Origin: DASYDU01 sp031403315
GTDB taxonomy: Bacteria; Planctomycetota; Planctomycetia; Pirellulales; Lacipirellulaceae
Assembly: GCA_031403315.1 (NCBI GenBank)
Contig: JANNTD010000231.1
Location: 1-5,243 of the forward strand
Direction of reading: 5' to 3'
DNA length: 5,243 bases
Within the stretch, counting starts at the first letter, position 1, and the number at the start of each line of letters is the position of its first letter. Below the pieces are notes generated by a model. It had not been told where the DNA came from and did no database searches. It was given only the letters and a program-made list of their open reading frames with translations. A program made the translations under genes and the position numbers. Below are positions 1-5,243 of the stretch, piece by piece.

Positions 1-357
1 GTCTTGAGCACCTTCACGCCGACCCAGCGGCTGGGCTGGTTGATGATGTCGATCTTGCTGGCTGGCGTGGTGGCCGAACTGATCATGCTGCCGGCGCTCT
101 TGGCCGGGCCGCTGGGAAAGGCCTTCCCGATTCGGCCGCAACCACATAAGCCGGGCGACAAGCATTTGCCTCCGAGCGACGACATCATTGCGCCGCGCGA
201 AATCGAAACTCGCCCCGCGCGCAAAGAGCCAACTCGCGTGATGGTCGACAGCGGCGAAGCGGAAATCTCCGCCAGTCGTCATCAACCCCATGCGTTCACA
301 CTCCGCGATCGCCTGGCCGGGCTGCGCCGTTCGTCGCGCGACGCCGGAAAGTCGTGA
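1..357 (+). CDS. RND/MMPL-family transporter, C-terminal fragment
   Basis: This is the 3' end of a gene that begins before the window; the frame is open from base 1 and stops with TGA at 355-357. The 118 visible residues open with STFTPTQRLGWLM, followed by a hydrophobic stretch (about residues 12-38) ending in LPALLAGPLG. That pattern is typical of the last transmembrane helix of RND/MMPL-like exporters, where a serine and a 'P-T-x-R-x-G' turn precede the helix and an acidic residue (here E26) lies inside it before the LPALL motif. The remaining 75 or so residues are hydrophilic, rich in Arg, Pro and His, and probably form a cytoplasmic tail of unknown role. The TTG at 4-6 is an internal leucine codon rather than a start, because the conserved helix begins immediately after it. 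The substrate cannot be told from this fragment. The gene converges on the minus-strand cluster and is probably unrelated to it. The family call rests on one helix, so it is good but not certain. Confidence -1.
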   Translation, partial: VLSTFTPTQRLGWLMMSILLAGVVAELIMLPALLAGPLGKAFPIRPQPHKPGDKHLPPSDDIIAPREIETRPARKEPTRVMVDSGEAEISASRHQPHAFTLRDRLAGLRRSSRDAGKS

Positions 358-385
358 CCATAAAAAATCGTGAAGACGGCGGCCG

Positions 386-1270
386 CTATTTGAGCGCCGG
401 CAAGGGGATCACGTCGACGCTGACCTTCATGCTGTGCTGCCCGCCGCCGACGAAGACGCCCTGGATCGGACCGACGTCGCCGTAGTCGCGGCCCCAGCCG
501 ATCGTGATGTGTAGGTCGCCCACGACCGCGTCGTTCGTGGGATCGAAGTCGACCCAGCCCAAGGGCCCGCAGAAGGCGCTGATCCAGGCGTGCGACGCGT
601 CGGCTCCCGTGAGCCGCGGCATGCCCGGCGGCGGCGTGGTCGCCACATAGCCGCTCACATAGCGCGCCGCGAGGCCCAGCGAGCGCAGGCAGCCGGTCGC
701 CAGGTGCGCGAAATCCTGGCACACGCCGCGGCGAAGTTCCAGCAGCTCCTCGGGTGGTGTGTGGACTGTGGTGGCCTTGGCGTCGAACGTGAAGTCGCCG
801 TGGATGCGGGCCGTGAGATCGCGGACCGCGTCGAAGATCGGCCGGCGGGCCGGAAAACTAGGGAGCGCGTATTCCGCGAGCGCTGCCGAGGGCCGGATCC
901 GCGGCGACGGCAGCGTCAGATAGTAGACCGCGAGTCCCTGCGGACTCAGATTCGTCGGAATTTCTGCCGCGACGACCTCCCAAGCCGGCGTCATCACGCC
1001 TTTTTTCAGCACCGGCGAGGCCACGTCCACCAAGCTCATCGCTGTCACGTTCAAGCCCTCGTGGGCTTCCTGAATCGAGAACAACTCGATGTCGTTGCCG
1101 AAGTAGTCGCGGCGTTTTGCGCGGATCGAAGGCTGCGGCTCGATTGCCAGCCGATGTTCGCGGCACGATTGGGCGGCCGTGTCTCGCGGCGCCAGATGCA
1201 CCAAGTTGTGGCAGACCGGCACCGGGTCGGTGTAAGAAAACAGCGTGGTGTGGCGGACGTTGTATCGCAT
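386..1270 (-). CDS. Transglutaminase-like family protein (bacterial N-terminal domain plus core)
   Basis: A 294-residue soluble protein with no signal peptide or membrane segment, of normal length for the family. Residues 1-80 match the bacterial transglutaminase-like N-terminal beta domain: the MRYNVRHTTLFSYTDPV opening, then HLAPR and a DYFGND turn. The papain-like transglutaminase core spans about 145-246. The catalytic triad is visible: Cys184 in RRGVCQDFAHL, His227 in ASHAWI and Asp243 in GWVDFDPTND. A conserved C-terminal GRDYGDVGPIQGVF block (260-273) follows. Most bacterial members are thought to be peptidases or amide-transfer enzymes rather than true protein crosslinkers. The ATG at 1268-1270 is chosen because the family's N-terminal motif starts exactly there. 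An ATG 13 bases upstream is out of frame. No Shine-Dalgarno is evident, and the start lies 17 bases after the stop of the ATP-grasp gene, so translation may be coupled to that gene. It is the last gene of the cluster. Its substrate is unknown; by context it may act on peptides made by the neighbouring ligases. Confidence -1.
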   Translation of the reverse strand: MRYNVRHTTLFSYTDPVPVCHNLVHLAPRDTAAQSCREHRLAIEPQPSIRAKRRDYFGNDIELFSIQEAHEGLNVTAMSLVDVASPVLKKGVMTPAWEVVAAEIPTNLSPQGLAVYYLTLPSPRIRPSAALAEYALPSFPARRPIFDAVRDLTARIHGDFTFDAKATTVHTPPEELLELRRGVCQDFAHLATGCLRSLGLAARYVSGYVATTPPPGMPRLTGADASHAWISAFCGPLGWVDFDPTNDAVVGDLHITIGWGRDYGDVGPIQGVFVGGGQHSMKVSVDVIPLPALK

Positions 1271-1287
1271 TGGATATTGTCATTTCG

Positions 1288-3861
1288 TCAGTCGGTGAGT
1301 TCCGCCTGTGGCGCGACTTCTGCATCGCCAATTTCGGCGAGCCGCTGCGTTGGCCCGACGTGGATCAAATAGCGGTGCGAGACTGCGTCCGCGAGCTTTG
1401 GCAGCGTCGATTCCAGTTTCATGAACAGCCAATCGAGCTGTTCGGTTTCGCCCGAAATATAGTTGCGGGCCAGAGTCTGGCTGTCAACCTTGCGGATCAT
1501 CTCGATGAGTGACGTGGCGAGCTTCTGCTCGGGCGATTCGGCCAATTCGTCGACGTCGCGCGGCAATTGCTCGACGTGGGCCGCGCAATTGGCCAGTTGG
1601 AACGCCACCGAACGCGGATTCGATTCGTCGGTCAGAAGCAAATCGAGCACCGGGCCTAACTGCACGCGCGCGAGGTAGCGCGAGCGATAGGTCATGATGC
1701 TGTCGGCCGCTTCCAAGAGCGCCTCCAGCACCGCGTATTCCGTTGCGCCGCCGGATTGCAACATGCTGCGGATAAGACTCGACGTCTGCAGACCCCGCTC
1801 CAACCGCCGGCCCAATTGGAGGAACTGCCAGGCTTGGGTGCGGGTCATGTTTTCCAGCGCCAAGCCCGTAAATGCGGAAAGATTGCGCAACAAGGCGTCG
1901 ATCTTTTCGAGCATGTCCGCCAGATCCGTCTCGGTCGTCGATGGCCAGAATTGCTCGTCGAGTTGCCGCAAGATCCGCCAGGTGTCCAGCGAAATGCGAT
2001 CGCGAACCATGGCTCCCAGGTGCGCGAGCTTGCTGACTGTCGCCCGCAGCGCGCGGGGCTGTTGGTCGTCGAACACCGAAATCGGCAACACCCGCTCGAT
2101 CGCAGGTAGCTGCAGCTTGATCTCGTCGACTACGAAGCCCGGCTCGATCTGTCCGCCTTCGGCGAGCACGCGCAGCAAGCTTGGCAGCTCGACGAGCGAC
2201 GCGCTATCGGCTTCGCTGGTCAGCTTGAGCGTGACGGTCCGCAGCAGCCGCGCGAGCGACTCGGCCCGCTCCGCCTGGCGGCCGAGCCAGAAAAACTGCT
2301 CGGCCACGCGGCTGGGAAGATCGACGCCGCCGCGCCGGAGCGGCACGACTTGTTCGTCGGACGATTTGAGCAGCGTGACCGGCATCACCGGACCATCGGA
2401 AAGCACCCACGTGTCCTTGCTGCGGTGGCCTTCGACGAGCGAGAGGCGCAGCGAATCCAATGACGACGACACCCGCGTCAGGCCGCCCGGCATCACCGTG
2501 TAGCCGTCGCCGCTCGCCACGACGAACACCCGCAGCGCGACGTACGCGGGCCGCGCGATGCCGTCGCTCCAGGTGGGTGCGGTCGATCGTGTCGCGCGCT
2601 CTTGTGCGATAAAATTCGTCGGGTTGGCGGCGATCCGATCGGCCAGCTCGCTGCGCGACAAGTCGGCCAGTTCCTTGGCTGCGACATGCTCCGAGCCGCG
2701 GCGACGATAAGCGTGTTGGACATCGAGCTGATCGAGCCGGCTGAGCACATTGGGCCGCCATTTCTTGTCGCCACACCACCAGGTGGCAATCCCCGGCATC
2801 AAGAGCGGTTCGCTTAAGAGGGCCTGGCACAAGCTCGGCAAAAACGCCATGAAAACTGGCGATTCCAGCAGACCGCTGCCCAACGTGTTGGCCACCGCCA
2901 CGCGACCGGTGTGCGCCGAGTTCATCAGGCCGGCCACGCCGAACGCCGAGCGGTCCGAGAGTTCCAGCGGATCGCACTCGTCGCTGTTGGGTCGCCGCAC
3001 CAAGACGTCGACCGGCAGCAGCCCGCCCAGCGTCTTCATGAACACTTGATTATTGCGGACTGCGAGGTCGCCCGCCTCGGCGAGCGTGTAGCCGAGATAG
3101 CGGGCCACATAGGCATCTTCAAAATAGCTGTGTCCGCCCGCTTCTTGCGTGAGGATTACGATCCGCGGATCGCGGTGGTGTTGCGGCGCGAGTCGCGCGA
3201 GCTCGTCGCGCACCGCGACGAAATAGGGCGCGAGCCGCTGCACTTGGCACTGTCGAAACACCTCGGGCAGCATCCGCGACAGTGCCAGCCGGTTCTCGAG
3301 CGCAAAGCCGACACCGGACGGCGCTTCTGTGTGATCGGCCAGCACCCACCACTGACCGTCGGGCGAACGCGTCAGATCGGCCGCATAGAAGTGCAGAAAT
3401 CGGCCCGACGGCGGTTGCTGACCACAATACGGCAAGCGAAAACCCGGATGGCGGTAGACCACTTCGGCCGGCAGCAGGCCGCGCTGCATTAGTTCCTGGG
3501 GACCATAGACGTCGCGGAGCACTGTGTCCAAGAGCGTCGCCCGTTGCCGCAGCGCGGCCGCGATCGACCGCCACTCGTCCGCCGCCAACAACAGCGGGTA
3601 GGGATCGAGCTCCCACGGCCGTCGCTGGCCCGTCGGATCGCTGGGATCGGGATACGTCAGGCTGTGTTGCTCGAGCAGCCGGCGGGCCTGGTCCCAACGC
3701 CGACCATATTCCTCCTTGCCGAGCGCACCCGTCAATTCGACAAAGCGACGCCAATGCGGACGCAGCTTGCCGGGAGCGGCAAACACTTCGTCGAAATGCT
3801 TGCCAATGCCGGCGTATTGGCCGAACAGTCCGGTGTCCGAACGCAGCTCCGAAACTGACAC
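1288..3861 (-). CDS. Circularly permuted type 2 ATP-grasp / alpha-E domain fusion protein
   Basis: An 857-residue cytoplasmic protein with two joined domains. Residues about 80-510 are a circularly permuted ATP-grasp. Landmarks are the WELDPYPLLLAADEW entry and LRDVYGPQEL (115-124), then WWVLADHTEAPSGVGFALEN (171-190) and LTQEAGGHSYFED (237-249). They continue with LLPVDVLVRR (281-290), ANTLGSGLLESP (324-335), ATWWCGD (359-365) and MPGGLTRV (457-464). Such enzymes are predicted to join a carboxylate to an amine using ATP. Residues about 515-833 are a helical alpha-E domain, shown by LPSRVAEQFFWLGRQAERAE at its start, the W-x-FL-x-x-GRRLER repeat (678-689), LLLTDESNPRSVAFQL (741-756) and an HRYLIH end, followed by a 24-residue tail. 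The two are often separate genes, but fused forms of this size are also familiar. The start is GTG at 3859-3861, the only ATG, GTG or TTG between the preceding in-frame stop and the conserved region. The partner and product are not known. It sits between the DUF2126 and transglutaminase genes, which suggests one pathway. Confidence -1.
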   Translation of the reverse strand: MSVSELRSDTGLFGQYAGIGKHFDEVFAAPGKLRPHWRRFVELTGALGKEEYGRRWDQARRLLEQHSLTYPDPSDPTGQRRPWELDPYPLLLAADEWRSIAAALRQRATLLDTVLRDVYGPQELMQRGLLPAEVVYRHPGFRLPYCGQQPPSGRFLHFYAADLTRSPDGQWWVLADHTEAPSGVGFALENRLALSRMLPEVFRQCQVQRLAPYFVAVRDELARLAPQHHRDPRIVILTQEAGGHSYFEDAYVARYLGYTLAEAGDLAVRNNQVFMKTLGGLLPVDVLVRRPNSDECDPLELSDRSAFGVAGLMNSAHTGRVAVANTLGSGLLESPVFMAFLPSLCQALLSEPLLMPGIATWWCGDKKWRPNVLSRLDQLDVQHAYRRRGSEHVAAKELADLSRSELADRIAANPTNFIAQERATRSTAPTWSDGIARPAYVALRVFVVASGDGYTVMPGGLTRVSSSLDSLRLSLVEGHRSKDTWVLSDGPVMPVTLLKSSDEQVVPLRRGGVDLPSRVAEQFFWLGRQAERAESLARLLRTVTLKLTSEADSASLVELPSLLRVLAEGGQIEPGFVVDEIKLQLPAIERVLPISVFDDQQPRALRATVSKLAHLGAMVRDRISLDTWRILRQLDEQFWPSTTETDLADMLEKIDALLRNLSAFTGLALENMTRTQAWQFLQLGRRLERGLQTSSLIRSMLQSGGATEYAVLEALLEAADSIMTYRSRYLARVQLGPVLDLLLTDESNPRSVAFQLANCAAHVEQLPRDVDELAESPEQKLATSLIEMIRKVDSQTLARNYISGETEQLDWLFMKLESTLPKLADAVSHRYLIHVGPTQRLAEIGDAEVAPQAELTD

Positions 3862-3870
3862 GTATGTATT

Positions 3871-3877
3871 CCGCCTC
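3871..3877 (-). promoter_or_regulatory. Weak candidate ribosome-binding site for the ATP-grasp/alpha-E gene
   Basis: On the minus strand GAGGCGG lies 9 bases before the GTG start at 3861. It matches the Shine-Dalgarno core only partly (GAGG, 12 bases from the start codon). It supports the GTG start, which is also the only ordinary start codon available before the conserved domain. Confidence -1.
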
Positions 3878-3933
3878 GAGCGCCTAAAAAGTAAGTCGTG
3901 CCGACGAGCAATTCATTTGCGACTCAGCCACGT

Positions 3934-3957
3934 AAGTCACGAAGTCACGTGTGTCAC
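3934..3957. repeat. Short iterated repeat: 8-base tandem AAGTCACG plus a third GTCAC
   Basis: AAGTCACG occurs twice in perfect tandem (3934-3941 and 3942-3949). A third GTCAC follows at 3953-3957. The three GTCAC cores start at 3936, 3944 and 3953, so the spacing is 8 and 9 bases. It lies just downstream of the DUF2126 stop and about 75 bases upstream of the ATP-grasp start. It could be a regulator-binding direct repeat or chance low-complexity sequence. The repeat itself is seen directly; any function is a guess. Confidence -1.
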
Positions 3958-3964
3958 TCAAATT

Positions 3965-5243
3965 CTATCGGTTCCGTCCGCGGCGAAGGTCGAGCGTCAT
4001 CGGAAAATCGGGATTGGACTCGTCCGCCGGCGTCGACAACATACCACCTTGATAGCCCATCCGAAAGAACCGGGCTGCCCGGCGGCTCTCGGCCTCGAAG
4101 GCGTTGACGGGGAACGTGGTCGGATTCAGCCCGCCCGGGTGGCCTACGTGGTAGGTGCAGCCGCCCAGCGACCGGCCCTGCCAGGTGTCGACGAGATCGA
4201 ACACCAGCGGCGTGTCGACCGGGATCGACGGGTGGAGACAATTCGGCGGCTGCCAGGCCCGGTAGCGCACGCCGGCGACAAATTCACCCTGCGTCCCCGT
4301 CGGATGCAGCGGCACCTTGCGGCCGTTGCACGTGACCACGTGCCGCGAGTCCGTCATGCCTTCGACCTTCACCTGCAGCCGCTCGACGCTCGAGTCGACG
4401 TACCGCGCGGTGAAGCCGCCCGCCGGTTCTTCGCCGAGCACGTACCACGGCTCGATCGCCTTCCGCAACTCGATCCGCGTGCTCCGCTCGGTGAGCTCGC
4501 CCATCACGGGGAAGCGGAACTCGAAGTGGGGCGCGAACCAGGCCATGTCGAGTTCGAAGCCCGCCGCTCGCGTTTCCTCGACGACGTCTTCGAAATCGAG
4601 CCGCACGAAGTAGGGCAACATGAAGCGGTCGTGGAGCGTCGTGTCCCAATGCACGAGCCGCGCGCGGTACGGTTGCTCCCAGAACCGCGCGACGAGTGCT
4701 CGCAGCAGCACTTGCTGCGCGAGGCTCATCCGCGCGTGGGGTGGCATCTCGAACGCGCGAAACTCCACCAAGCCCAATCGACCCGACGATGTGTCTGGCG
4801 AAAACAGCTTGTCGATGCAGAACTCCGACCGGTGCGTATTGCCCGTGCCGTCGACGAGCAAGTGCCGGAACACGCGGTCCACGAGCCACGGCGGGCAATT
4901 GCTGCCCTGCGGAATTTGCTCGAACGCGATGCCCAGTTCGTAGGTCGAATCGCGGCGGCCTTCGTCGACACGCGGCGATTGGCTCGTCGGCCCGATGAAC
5001 ATGCCCGAGAGCAAGTAGGAGAGCGACGGATGATTGTGCCAGTAGGCCACGAGGCTTTGCAGCAAGTCGGGCCGGCGAATGAACGGACTGTCGCTCGGCG
5101 TGCGGCCGCCCAGAACGACGTGGTTGCCACCGCCCGTGCCGGTGTGGCTGCCATCGAGGTCGAACTTCTCGGTGCCCAGCCGTGCGAGCCGGGCGTCTTC
5201 GTAGACGCTGGTGGTGATCTCGACCAGCTCCTCCCAATCCTGT
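3965..5243 (-). CDS. DUF2126 (putative GS-fold amidoligase) protein, C-terminal part of a large transglutaminase-family protein
   Basis: The frame is open to the window edge, so the start is missing. About 425 residues are visible, numbered here from the codon at 5240-5242, and they end with TAG at 3965-3967. The DUF2126 signature is clear: YEDARL (14-19), RLGTEKFDLDG (21-31), SHTGTGGGNHVVLGG (32-46), DSPFIRRPD (51-59), FIGPTSQ (82-88), HRSEFCIDKL (137-146) and GLVEFRAFEMPPH (157-169). The family is annotated as a putative amidoligase with a glutamine-synthetase/GCS-like fold. The Gly/His-rich loop and the E-x-R motif are the likely ATP, metal or substrate contacts (inference). Full-length relatives are around 1100 residues, with a transglutaminase-like N-terminal half and DUF2126 at the C-terminus, so that N-terminal half probably lies beyond base 5243. 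The TTG at 5063-5065 is an internal leucine, not a start, since the conserved motifs run straight through it. No signal or membrane segment is seen. It is the first visible gene of the cluster. Confidence -1.
   Translation of the reverse strand, partial: QDWEELVEITTSVYEDARLARLGTEKFDLDGSHTGTGGGNHVVLGGRTPSDSPFIRRPDLLQSLVAYWHNHPSLSYLLSGMFIGPTSQSPRVDEGRRDSTYELGIAFEQIPQGSNCPPWLVDRVFRHLLVDGTGNTHRSEFCIDKLFSPDTSSGRLGLVEFRAFEMPPHARMSLAQQVLLRALVARFWEQPYRARLVHWDTTLHDRFMLPYFVRLDFEDVVEETRAAGFELDMAWFAPHFEFRFPVMGELTERSTRIELRKAIEPWYVLGEEPAGGFTARYVDSSVERLQVKVEGMTDSRHVVTCNGRKVPLHPTGTQGEFVAGVRYRAWQPPNCLHPSIPVDTPLVFDLVDTWQGRSLGGCTYHVGHPGGLNPTTFPVNAFEAESRRAARFFRMGYQGGMLSTPADESNPDFPMTLDLRRGRNR

Larger units (their letters stand above)
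3862..3964 (-). other. Intergenic gap between the DUF2126 and ATP-grasp genes
   Basis: This 103-base non-coding spacer is the largest gap in the cluster. It has no hairpin followed by a T-run, so nothing marks a terminator for the upstream gene and read-through is likely. I find no convincing -35/-10 pair. It contains the three-copy GTCAC repeat and the weak ribosome-binding site that are listed separately. Whether it holds a second promoter cannot be decided from sequence alone. Confidence -1.

Noticed and set aside
379..386. Perfect 8-base palindrome GCGGCCGC near the end of the transglutaminase gene
   Set aside because: It is a single GC-only palindrome partly inside a stop codon context, not unusual in GC-rich DNA and with no partner site.
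362..399. Possible terminator in the convergent gap: imperfect stem 380-387/393-399 with a T6 run on the minus strand (362-367)
   Set aside because: The stem has only seven pairs and a bulge, overlaps the transglutaminase stop codon, and sits 12 bases from the T-run, which is too far for a convincing intrinsic terminator.
590..1372. Long plus-strand open frame (260 residues) antisense to the transglutaminase gene
   Set aside because: It is very rich in Arg, shows no recognisable domain and lies opposite a gene with an intact catalytic triad. Long shadow frames are expected at this GC content.
1694..2503. Long plus-strand open frame (269 residues) antisense to the alpha-E region
   Set aside because: It has a Ser/Arg-rich, low-complexity composition with no motif. 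The minus strand encodes clear alpha-E landmarks across the same bases.
3884..3916. Ten-codon minus-strand reading frame (ATG to TAG) upstream of the ATP-grasp gene, a possible leader peptide
   Set aside because: It has no ribosome-binding site, no run of a single amino acid and no attenuator hairpin. A frame this short is expected by chance.
3965..5065. DUF2126 gene starting at the TTG at 5063-5065 as a complete 366-residue protein
   Set aside because: The same frame continues open to the window edge and encodes the strongest family motifs upstream of that codon, so the gene is a truncated-by-window longer one.

Overview
The window looks like chromosomal DNA from a GC-rich bacterium. Coding density is high, one gene uses a GTG start, and Shine-Dalgarno sequences are weak. 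The protein styles, such as an MMPL-type transporter C-terminus with a long hydrophilic tail beside an amidoligase/transglutaminase cluster, would suit a planctomycete. That placement is inferred from resemblance only, and a proteobacterium or another phylum is possible.

Layout: bases 1-357 (+) hold the last part of an RND/MMPL-like membrane transporter. It converges, after a 28-base gap, on a block of three minus-strand genes that fills the rest of the window. In transcription order these are: the C-terminal part of a large DUF2126 protein (5243 to 3965, its start lies beyond the window); an 857-residue fusion of a circularly permuted ATP-grasp and an alpha-E domain (3861 to 1288); and a 294-residue transglutaminase-like thiol protease-fold protein (1270 to 386). 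A 103-base gap (3862-3964) separates the first two and holds an iterated GTCAC repeat. Only 17 bases separate the last two.

The three minus-strand genes are a recognisable predicted peptide-synthesis/peptide-modification cluster. Comparative genomics has predicted that ATP-grasp and glutamine-synthetase-fold amidoligases act together with alpha-E and transglutaminase-like proteins. Two ligase-type domains (GS-like DUF2126 and ATP-grasp) would form amide bonds. The transglutaminase-fold protein, and probably the N-terminus of the large protein outside the window, would cleave or transfer them. The product and substrate are not known to me, so this is the most interesting part of the window, though the gene set itself is a known conserved association. 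I see no RNA gene, CRISPR array, insertion sequence or sign of recent transfer.
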